From Ampelocalamus luodianensis (taxonomy: Eukaryota; Streptophyta; Magnoliopsida; Poales; Poaceae), in the NCBI GenBank assembly GCA_036346255.1, contig CM070622.1, positions 22,904,751 to 22,968,750 on the forward strand: a stretch of 64,000 bases of DNA, written 5' to 3'. This document shows positions 55,890 through 64,000 of this stretch, piece by piece. Every line of letters starts with the position of its first letter. The stretch's first letter is position 1. The translations under genes were made by a program, and so were the position numbers. The notes beneath the pieces are model-generated. The model was given only the letters and a program-made list of their open reading frames with translations, had not been told where the DNA came from and ran no database searches.

Positions 55890-57840
55890 TAGCTCTCACG
55901 AGCGAGGTGTGAAAGATCCCTCACCAGCATGCTCCAAAGACTGGTCGTTGTAGTTTTCACCATGTGAACCTGCCATTGTTAGTAGAAAATAAAGAACAAA
56001 TCACAGTGTATATGTCCCTATGAACTACTAGGTTCTGGAGTTTTCAATAGTCGCTCACACTCAAGCTTTTACCAAGTTCTTACAATCTCTTACCAATGCA
56101 GCAAGGAAGTGATACAACCGGTGGCTGGTTCATGATGCTTTCACTTATGAATAGCCCCAACGATTGCGAGGAACTATACCTGCTGAGTTAGTAGGAAGTG
56201 GAGCTCGGTAAGCTTCAATATGGTAGCAAGGATCAGCAATAATCAAATCAGTTAATACAAGTTGAAAGAATATTCAAGGTACTAGTCAATGTTGCTGATC
56301 CTAGCCTAATCAAAACTAGCGAATCAAAGCCCTATGAAGCAAGATGTAGGAATATACGCGCAAAGATTAATGTGACTTGATGTAAGTAATGAAAAACCTC
56401 ACAACAAGTGCTAGGAGAGACGCTAGCCACCTACTCAAACTTCTGGAAATAGCACAAGATTGTTTGCATGACGTAGAGCACAAAAGACAGCAATATCGGT
56501 GGAATACGAACAACCCTCTAGATTGAGCAGAAAAATAGCTAGTCTCAAATGATGAAAAAGCAAAGTTTTATATTACTTATATATGCTCATTTGAAAGGTT
56601 TCGATGAGATCTATAACTTTCCAGTTGAGATGAACCCCAAATTCCGAAGGGAAGACCAAAAGAATTGCCAAAAACAGAAACTAAAAACTTACAACGCGAA
56701 TTCAAGGCTGAAGATGGCCGATTTTGGGGAACTTGGAGGGCGACTAGCAAAAGTTAGTCATTTTTTTATGCGTCTCGTCGTTAGCTTTCAAACAAGTCCA
56801 AGAATGTCGAATTCCGACTCTGTATGCAAAAGATATGCCGGTTTTACTAAAGGTGTGTCGGAAACGGACTCGAATTCATTTCTCCTTCAAATTGAAAATG
56901 CTATAACTTTTGATCCCGTGGGCCAAACGTGCTCAATTTTTTGTGAAGGCTTGTGGATGTATGAAGAAGGGTTCCACCAATTTTCACTGGATTTGGCGAA
57001 GGTTTGATACACTTTCCAAATTTCGGAAAAGATGGGCTCTCTCTCTTTTGTTTCTTTTGTTTTTCCTCTTTTTTTCCTTCAACCCCAAAACAACTCTAGG
57101 GTTTGTGGCCGAAATATTTTCCTCCTCTCTTCTCTCAAACCGAAATCAATCTCTTTGGCCAAACAAACCGAAACAGGTCAGAGATGCAACCCGCAATCAA
57201 CCAGATTGTTTTTCCTTTGTGGCGGCAGGAAGTTTGCTTGCCACGACAAGAAGAGGCGAAGGCAGCAGGGAGCGGTGGTTGCCGCGGTAGCAAGGCAGCG
57301 ACGGCAGGGAGTTGTGCTTACCGCAGCAGTAAGATGGCAGGGGCGGCAGGCAGGGAGCCTCTTCGGCTGCTGCGGCAGGGGCTTCGGTGGTTGGCTGCTA
57401 GGGTTGCTGCGACTGGTAGGAAGGATGATGGTGGTGATCGCAGCAGGGAGGAAGGTTGGCAGCGGTAGGGGGTTGTGGTGGTGGTGATATTGGTGGCCGC
57501 GGTAGGAAGGAAGGGGTTGCTGCATGGGATGGTGTTGGCGCGATAGGCGTTGGTGGTGGCGTGGCAGGGATGGGTGGTGACGATAGGAGTGTGCACAAAG
57601 ATGAAGCTGCACAAAGCAACACGATGATCAAGATGCAAACTAGACAACGAAGAACTAAATAATAACTAGACTAGAAATCAGCAACTAGACACAATGATGC
57701 AACCAAAACTTCAACAAGTAAAAACTGAAAAGAAAAATTGCAAAGGCACAAATTGGTTTGGACGATGAACTAAACCTATTTTTTTGTGATTTTCGTGGCT
57801 TTGTGGACTGTAGGAAAAAACTTTATCACCGAGGACTGTA
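55890..57840 (-). other. Leader region of the Gypsy-type element
   Basis: About 1.9 kb between the primer-binding site and gag, with a G/T-rich stretch near 57280-57560 (GGTGGTGGCG-type on the plus strand). No recognisable coding sequence; open frames here are low-complexity. Confidence 0.6.
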
Positions 57841-57854
57841 GCTCTGATACCACT

Positions 57855-58593
57855 TGATGAACCACGGAGGTCCTGATTTGGCCCGATCTTTCGATGAGAA
57901 GATAAATTCGGTAGTAGTCGCTCAACTCTCACGATCCTGACTACGAACTCGCAAGGCTCGGAACCACGCAATCGCAGAACTGCTCGACAAGTTATTATCA
58001 ACTGTGCATGAATACCCGGTCGACCTGATCACGAAGATCAATTCCTACATACACCGTAGAAGCACGCAATAACAAGATAAATAAGCAATCTAAAATTAAG
58101 AATAAGAATTGAAATTGTATTGATAGATGGGGTTCCAAAGAATAATGGCGTTGTTGATCTCGCCGAACAAGAGAACAAAGTATAAAGTTGCAAAGCTAAA
58201 CTTCAATCAACAAAACTCGAGGAACTATAGGGGTGGCGGCCACTATCTATAGGAGAGGGGAGAGGCGGTGCGGGTACTGTTCACATGTGAACATTGCCGT
58301 GTGAATAGTACTGAAACCCTAGGTGGGACAGTCATACGGGCCATATGGACCAAATCAACTTATTTGTTACAGAGCCCATGGGCCAACAAGTGGTGACGCA
58401 GCACCAAGGCATGTAGATGTAACACCATAGCATGTAGACAAAGCTCGGCTCGTATGAGTAGACGTAGCTCGGTCTAATCGGGAAATATGGTAGTGTCGTA
58501 GCCGAAAGTCCTATCGGAGAAGATGTGTTTGAAGTAGAGAATGCAGTGCAGTGGGTCAAAGTAGTGGTTGCATCCTTAGGGTTGATGTCCTCA
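57855..58593 (-). repeat. 5' LTR of the Gypsy-type element
   Basis: It matches 53152-53910 and lies beside the primer-binding site, which makes it the 5' LTR on the minus strand. Confidence 0.85.
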
Positions 58594-60092
58594 TTAGCGC
58601 TCGCCCAGTGAGGAGAAAGAGAACCGAAAGAGAGAGACCACACCGCCAATCAAAATCAGGATAAAGGATCAAATGCGATACGCTTCAGAGGAAGACGTAC
58701 CTAAGGGAAATTCTAGCCCTAAGTTTAGCAGCAGCACCATCGAAACCCTAGAAGGGAAAAAGTTGTCACCTTTTCCAATGAGACGATCTTTCTCCTTTAA
58801 ATTTCTACAGAAAAATACATAAAATAGAATGGCCCAAAGCTAAACCTATCGGGTAAAGGGGCGCATGTTTCGCGCAAGGGCAGGGCGTCCACGTCGCCCC
58901 AATTCTTCTCCTACATCTGATCCCGCGCGGCCCTTCGTCCTCAGTGTCCGATATTTTTTTGGTTTTGTGTGCCTACGAAACCTTCGTGTCCTCACTGTTG
59001 CCCCAGCGCTCGCCTTCTTTGTCGTTCTTCGCAGCAAGGAGCGCCCGGCCGCAGCTCACCTTCTTTACCGCCTCCCCCGCCCTCCCTTGAGGTGTTTCGC
59101 ACGGACCCTCCCCCTTACCGCTCCCACTTCCTCCACCAGCGCCTGCAGCGGCATCTCCGCGGCCTCCGTTCGGACGGAATGCCCGCCGTCGCCGCTGTCT
59201 TCCCCAGGCCTATAAAAGGGCACCCCTAGCCTTCTCTACCCCTCACTCTCCTCCTCCATCCCTCTTGCCTCCGGAGTTCATCGCCGTCGCGTCCGCATTC
59301 TTCCCCAAAACCGGCGCCGCCGCCCACCGCTCATTCCCCCTCTCCGGTCTGCCTCATGCCCTCCTGACTGCATCACCACGTGTTCCCAAACGTACTCTTC
59401 CCAATCCCCCTCAATTTGTTGATTCCGTCGCCGGAGCATGCTGCCGCCGTGCGCTCTTCTTTACCGCTGTTGGCCACTGTCGCTACACCTCCTCGGACCT
59501 TCTCTGGCCACCCCCGGCCGGCTCTACGTGTTCCCCAGTTCTGCACTCATCTCGTGCTCCCTCCATCTTCGCCGTTGAACCACTAGTGCGATGCCGCCCC
59601 ACGCCACCCGCCGCCGCCGTGCGCTTCTTGCGCAGCAGCCACCGCCACCGACCATGCTGGCCTGCGCCGCCGCCACTGTGGGGTAGGTAACCCCCACGGG
59701 GCCCAATTTTTGTGGTCGTCCTGCCTCCCCGCGCCGCCGCCCGCCTCCGCCGAAGTAGCTCCCGAGCCACCCAACTCCTCCCCCGTTTCCTCTCTGTGCT
59801 GCTCTGTGATTCCTTCTTTTCAATCACTGACCCTAGGGGCCCACATGTCACTCTTCCATCTCTCTTTCTCACCCTCTTGCTTGTGGGGCCCTCATGTCAT
59901 GTTCTTTTGCTATTGAAACAAATCTTGTGGTTTGCAGTAAATGTATCTAGGAAGTTTTAGTGTGGGTTGCTGCAGACGCATAACAACTAAGCCATTTCAT
60001 TCAGTCAAAGTAAGTTCTCATATAGCTTTTGGAATAGAAGACAAGCAAGCTCTGCTTCTTCTGATTATTAATCACCACAAAAAAAATCCCTA
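58594..60092. other. No gene recognised; C-rich DNA
   Basis: CT-rich, GC-rich DNA (58860-59880) resembling grass 5' UTR or first-exon sequence, with open frames rich in Pro, Ser and Arg. On the minus strand near 58745-58690 a short ATG frame ends at a possible donor (CTTAG|GTACGT), but I cannot connect it to anything. Confidence 0.35.
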
Positions 60093-61035
60093 GGCCTTAC
60101 GGGTGAACCTTGAGAAGGACCAATTGTTTTGGCTTCTTAGGCCCAATGGAGCCGGTAAAACAACTACAATCAGTTGCCTAGCAGGTATCACACCAATTAC
60201 AGGCGGTGATGGTTAGTATCATTCCTTCAAGCAACATTTTGTAATTCTTTTTTCGATAACTATGGACATGCTAATGAGCCACTTTGAACCTTTCACAGCA
60301 TTGATTTATGGTCATTCTGTTCGAAGCACTGCGGGAATGTCAAATATTCTCAGGATGATTACAGTCCGTCCACAGGTAGGTGCTTTAAACATTCTCATAT
60401 TACCGAAGGATGTGCTGATGCATTTGTATAAGAGATAAATATTTGTGTTTTATTTCTTTTCGGTTTGACATCCTGAGGGACGCATTGACAACTAAGGAGC
60501 ACATGGAATTATTTGCCAGTATTAAGGGATTGCCTGCAGCAATAATCAAGTCGGTATGTTCCTGAAGTACCTATTGATATGTGCTCCCTAAAACTCTTCA
60601 TGGTTTTGCATTTTTATCTTTCTTTGGTTGTGCACCCAATGCAGGTAGTAGAGCAATCATTAGCCCAAGTGAAGCTCAGCCAGGCAGCTAATGTTTGATC
60701 AGGTCACTACAGTGGAGGAATGAAACATCGGCTAAGTGTTGCGATTCCTCTAATTGGTGACCCAAAATTGGTCTTTCTTGACGAACCGGTAGAGACATGT
60801 CAAATTTATCATCAGTTTGCTTGCTACACATCCCGTTGTCACATGTTATTCTAATCGTATATCCTACATAGACAACTGGCATAGATCCAATAACAAGGAG
60901 GCATGTCTAAGACATCAAAGAGGAGGCAAAGAAAGGAAGAGCTATTGTCTTGACCACCCATACCATGGAGGAAGCTGACATTCTAAGTGACTGGATAGTA
61001 ATCATGGCAAAGGGGAAATTGAAGCTATCTTCAGT
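60093..61035 (+). pseudogene. ABCA-type transporter ATP-binding fragment with introns
   Basis: Exon-like pieces: 60093-60208 (NLEKDQLFWLL, PNGAGKTTTISCLAG, the Walker A, with Arg in the place of the first Gly); about 60300-60375 (LIYGHSVRSTAGMSN); about 60472-60553 (ALTTKEHMELFASIKGLP, where the acceptor AG is lost); 60645-60789 (SLAQVKLSQAANV, stop, SGHYSGGMKHRLSVA signature and LVFLDEP Walker B); and about 60871-61035 (TGIDPITRRHV, stop, DI, then VLTTHTMEEADILSD). Order and sequence fit a plant ABCA-subfamily nucleotide-binding domain, which would hydrolyse ATP for lipid transport. No transmembrane part is present; two stops and a lost splice site make it a non-processed pseudogene. It ends abruptly near 61035. 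Confidence 0.8.
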
Positions 61036-61114
61036 GTTCCCTACGACGATTTTGCCGTATTCGCACTTTTTCGCGCGGTATTTACAAGAATGATTGACTC
61101 CAAACTTTTTTTTG

Positions 61115-61340
61115 CAAGAATAGCACCGTTCCCGCACGGCCGCCGTGCGGGAACCACCTCCCGCCGCCACATCGCCGTTCCCGCATAGCCACCCCGTGGG
61201 AACCCCGTTCCCTCATAGCCACCGTGAGGGAGGGAACCCCCTTCCCGCATACCTTCTTGCATAGCCGAAACCCCATTCTCTCATAGCCACCATGAGGGAA
61301 CCCCCCTTCCCGCACGGCTGCCGTACGGGAACGCCTCCTT
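61115..61340. repeat. Cluster of GC-rich palindromic repeats
   Basis: About six imperfect palindromes in 225 bp, with spacings of about 35-50 bp, of the form GTTCCCGCA(C/T)(A/G)GCC-GC-CGTG(C)GGGAAC. Later units vary as GTTCCCTCATAGCCACC / GTGAGGGA. The first (about 61120-61148) is a near-perfect 12-bp hairpin arm pair. Confidence 0.8.
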
Positions 61341-61368
61341 GGCCACCATGTGTCCTCTCTCCCTCGGC

Positions 61369-61430
61369 TACGGTTAGGGTTAGGGTTTAGTTTCGGGTTG
61401 GTTAGGGTTAGGGTTTAGTTTAGGGTTTCG
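61369..61430. repeat. Short interstitial telomere-like repeat
   Basis: GGTTAGGGTTAGGGTTTAG occurs at about 61370-61390 and again at about 61398-61420, followed by TTTAGGGTTTCGG. These are plant-type telomere motifs next to the palindrome cluster. Confidence 0.75.
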
Positions 61431-61439
61431 GTTTCGGAT

Positions 61440-62320
61440 GTGTCATGGGATTTTTTAAATACAACAAGTGAGTTCAAAAAATTATGAAATTTTATGTGAA
61501 TGCTCCTAACACGGTGTACTTTCTTGTGTAATTTTGAACGTAATTTTATTCATTTTGATTTTACCTCGCAATTTAATGTAAGTGTACTATTTGTACGAAT
61601 TTATAAATATAGAAAATAAGCTCAAAAAATTATAAATTTTATTTTGAAGGCTCCTCACCTAGTGGACTTGATTGTGTAATATTTCAACAATTTTATATGT
61701 CTCAAAAATGAAGGATTTTGGCTCAATTAGAGTAGGATTGCAACTCCATTGGAGATGTCAATACACAATATGACATAGCTTAGGATTGTTTGGATAATTC
61801 ATTGTCACATCGTCACGAAGTCCAATTTCCTATAAGACAAGAGAGATTTTCATTTGTTTAGTTGCTTTTTGGAGACGTGCTTGTATATAAATATCATGGG
61901 TTACATTTTGGTGATGTAAATATCTTGACATCAAGGTATATTAGCGGTCTACAGGAGGTTATAGGATATTCCAAATATGCTATACTTTTTCCTACTTTTG
62001 AAAAATGATCTTTGGCAATGAGATAGCCAATAGTGATTTTGACGATGACATGTACTAGGTCTGGAGAAACCCAAAGGTCAGTTGACTGCTAATCGACCAA
62101 AGGTAAAGTGCGAGGCACGGAATCAGAACTACATTATAGTACGCAGACAGAAGCACGTTACACGTGCTCACATGGCATGATGGTTCGGCTAATCGTTTTA
62201 GTCATCCTCGGTACTACTACGGTACAATGCGATTGAAGCATCCGAACCATGTAGGTATATATGCCTTTAGGAGATAGGAGTAACATGGCGGGTAGGACGG
62301 GGGACTACTACGTAATGGCT
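61440..62320. other. No gene recognised; AT-rich
   Basis: AT-rich DNA with two similar segments ('AAGTGAGTTCAAAAAATTATGA' and 'AAATAAGCTCAAAAAATTATAA') about 155 bp apart near 61466 and 61614. This is a degenerate direct repeat. No coding signal. Confidence 0.4.
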
Positions 62321-62329
62321 CGACCTATT

Positions 62330-64000
62330 GCGTGGACCGATGTCATTTGCCCTTCCTTACGAGCTCGACATTGTACTCCTTGTCGGTCGCCTTGGCCTCG
62401 GCCGCCATTTCCCTCTTTTTCTCATGCTCCCTCTCGTGAGCCTCGCGCTCAATGCGTCTGCACGTATCGAGATGGGTTTACGTCTCCCGTCAGATACGCT
62501 TGTTGTGCTCTTCATTGCGGCGCTCATCCTCTCGGATCTCACAGGCCCTTTTAGCATCCCACTCCTCATAGTCGATTTGCCACTGGTCGTGTGGGTGGAT
62601 CTCTTGGTCGATCCACTTGCGGTAGCCACATAGCGGATCTAGTGACTAAGGGTATATGGAAGAGGTTGTTAGTGCGTACTTTGAAAGAGAAATGGTAGGG
62701 GAACATAGTATAACTGGTCCTTACCGGCTGTCGATAGCTGCTCGCATCCCAACGACGGTCGGGATAGTCATAGGAGTAGTTCGCACAACCCCAGTAACGC
62801 ATGCCCAGGCTGAGCTGCAGTTTGGACTTGAAGAACTTGTATGCGTCCCTGCACCAACAGAGGGATGGCATCTACCCCCTTGAAGTCGTCCATTTCCTGC
62901 GACATAAGAAAAACGTAGCAAGGATGTAAGTGCACCGTTCAGTGTATAATGTAGCAAGGATGTAAATTATGCATAACTCGTACAATTTTCGTTGTACATA
63001 AGAAAATAAGATGGAGAAAACATTACATTATGACACCGAATAATGACCAGACGAGCTCAGCCTGTTGGGACAATCCTTCATTGAGTATTCAGGGGTCTTT
63101 GCATATCCTGCACTTGATTGTGCGGCTAATACTTGAACGTTGGCTAACATCCATGTCGTTCTAGAAGCGCCGCATCTGTCGTTGCCCCTTCCCTACTGTC
63201 TTCAAGTTCTTGTTCGGGGCCCATTGTACTATGTCCGGCCAAAGATCCTTATAGTTCATTTCCAAGCCGTACGAGTAAAACTCTGCACTCCATGTACCGA
63301 AAAGGTGCTGCATATCGTAGTACTTAAAGATGTATGACCTCCTTGCTAGGGAAGTGCTGCCCAACTAAGAGGGTGTTGGCATCAAACCCCCAATAGGAGC
63401 CTTCTTCTTGCGGCAGTACCAATGAACGCACTACGACATCATCAAGTCTCGATGCTATGTAAGGCACCTCCGATGACACAATTCCCCCGGTTGGACCATC
63501 GACCTGGTGTGTGTCATCGTCGCTACTATCCGAGCTTGGGTCAGTGTCCTCGTCGAACTCCAGCCCGAGAGGCTGGTCCAGTAGATACTCGTGGCAGTCA
63601 ATGCGGGCCGATCACCACGATTCCACCCCTTCATTTCGCACAAAATTATACACGGGACAATCCTCCGAAACAGAACATTCCGTACTGCCGTCTTCAGGCT
63701 CGAGCTGCGCTTGCCCGCTTGTAGAGGCCCCGACATCATCAAGGTGGCTCGGCGCCCTGCGTACGAAATTCGCGTAGACTATTGGCTTCCCGTATATGGC
63801 CGCCTCGGGCTGAGAGATAATCTCGATGTATTGGCTCCATGCTACGCTTCTAGCCACCTTGATGAACTTCCATACATCATTCGTGCAGGTGATTCCCTCG
63901 ATCAAAACTTTCTTTGTCATTGCCTCTGTGACAAACTCCCTCCGAATGTAGCTCCGAAGCTCGCGAATATTCATCGTGTCGAACCCCTCCGCCTGGACCA
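62330..64000 (-). pseudogene. MULE transposase deletion derivative with a GRF-like finger block, cut by the window end
   Basis: On the minus strand from 63974: MNIRELRSYIRREFVTEAMT and VWKFIKVARSVAWSQYIE, homologous to the N-terminal part at 46.5 kb. The HFPSK stretch (about 63350) joins directly to the C-terminal block: HLFGTWSAEFYSYGLEMNYK, WPDIVQWAPNKNLKTVGK, then NDMD and CRICKDP with stops. The catalytic core is missing. A second block (about 62900-62740) reads MPSLCWCRDAYKFFKSK and GMRYWGCANYSYDYPDRRWD, a GRF-type zinc finger pattern. A charged segment with CGYRKWID and ACEIREDERRNEEHNKR in another frame follows (to about 62360). Stops and frame changes throughout. The 5' part lies outside the window. 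Confidence 0.7.

Larger units (their letters stand above)
53152..58593 (-). mobile_element. Non-autonomous Gypsy-type LTR element without RT or integrase
   Basis: LTRs of about 740-760 bp at 53152-53910 and 57855-58593 share TGATGAACCACGGAGG at one end and GGGTTGATGTCCTCA at the other. The primer site (TGGTATCAGAGC, reversed at 57841-57852) sits two bases inside the high-coordinate LTR, so the element runs on the minus strand. A purine tract (AAGAAAGGGAGAA reversed, about 53914-53926) precedes the 3' LTR. Inside are gag, zinc-knuckle and protease remnants, but no reverse transcriptase, RNase H or integrase. A clean 5-bp duplication was not found; GCGTT and GCGCT flank it if the LTR is extended by three bases. 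Confidence 0.85.

Noticed and set aside
59265..59872. Overlapping frames on both strands in C-rich DNA
   Set aside because: Composition-driven; no motif, and neither strand is favoured.
1..64000. tRNA genes
   Set aside because: Several TGGTATCAGAGC matches were noticed, but they are retrotransposon primer-binding sites; no cloverleaf-capable segment was seen.

Overview
The window is a stretch of nuclear genome from a grass (Poaceae). The evidence is very GC-rich first exons with AT-rich introns, a plant-specific DUF247 gene, a 16-exon plant membrane-protein gene, grass-type Copia, Gypsy, LINE, hAT and MULE elements nested in one another, and a telomere-like TTTAGGG run. Species cannot be fixed from sequence alone. 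Only two protein genes look intact. One is a single-pass membrane protein (5322-14606, +, 16 exons, 807 aa by my splice model), similar to what I recall of the Arabidopsis At5g58100 family. The other is an intronless DUF247 gene (30165-31442, -). A third host locus is probably non-coding: a box C/D snoRNA transcription unit (about 51.92 kb down to 51.2 kb, -) with a telo-box, site II motifs, a TATA box and a splice donor.

Layout: 1-4.9 kb is a decayed LINE whose 3' end stops about 400 bp before the first gene. 5.3-15.0 kb is that gene, with a 511-bp hAT MITE in intron 5. 15.9-18.0 kb holds a MULE-type MITE and degraded TE ends. 18.03-29.70 kb is one Copia element on the minus strand (TSD AATTA) that later received two insertions: a 2,453-bp solo LTR (TSD CATCA) in its pol region and a 4,099-bp LTR element (TSD AACAA) in its 5' LTR. 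30.2-31.4 kb is the DUF247 gene. 32.4-42.75 kb is bounded by long imperfect inverted repeats. It contains an AT-rich leader, a broken plant-mobile-domain (PMD) gene split by an hAT element (TSD TACATCTA), and a piece of an FAD monooxygenase gene. 42.9-44.5 kb is an hAT-type element carrying the first exon of an alpha/beta-hydrolase gene. 44.8-50.0 kb is a MULE whose transposase is split by a second hAT element. 50.3-52.0 kb is the snoRNA locus with local duplications. 52.6-53.05 kb is a LINE ORF1 (DUF4283) fragment. 53.15-58.6 kb is a Gypsy element with gag and protease but no reverse transcriptase or integrase. 60.1-61.0 kb is an ABCA-transporter fragment with introns. 61.1-61.4 kb is a cluster of GC-rich palindromes plus telomere-like repeats. 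62.3-64.0 kb is a deletion derivative of the same MULE family, running off the window end.

The most unusual object is the 4.1-kb LTR element at 25327-29425. Its 333-bp LTRs, primer-binding site and polypurine tract are intact, but it has no pol genes. Instead it carries an RRM-containing gag-like frame and then one uninterrupted 774-codon frame. In that frame I recognise pieces of three unrelated host proteins: the Yae1 domain, a PDI-like protein of the PDIL5-2 type, and vacuolar ATPase subunit B. Further unassigned segments follow. All pieces are intron-free, which fits capture from mRNA during reverse transcription. Together with the hAT-borne hydrolase exon and the MULE-associated PMD, monooxygenase and ABC fragments, the window shows gene capture by several transposon classes.
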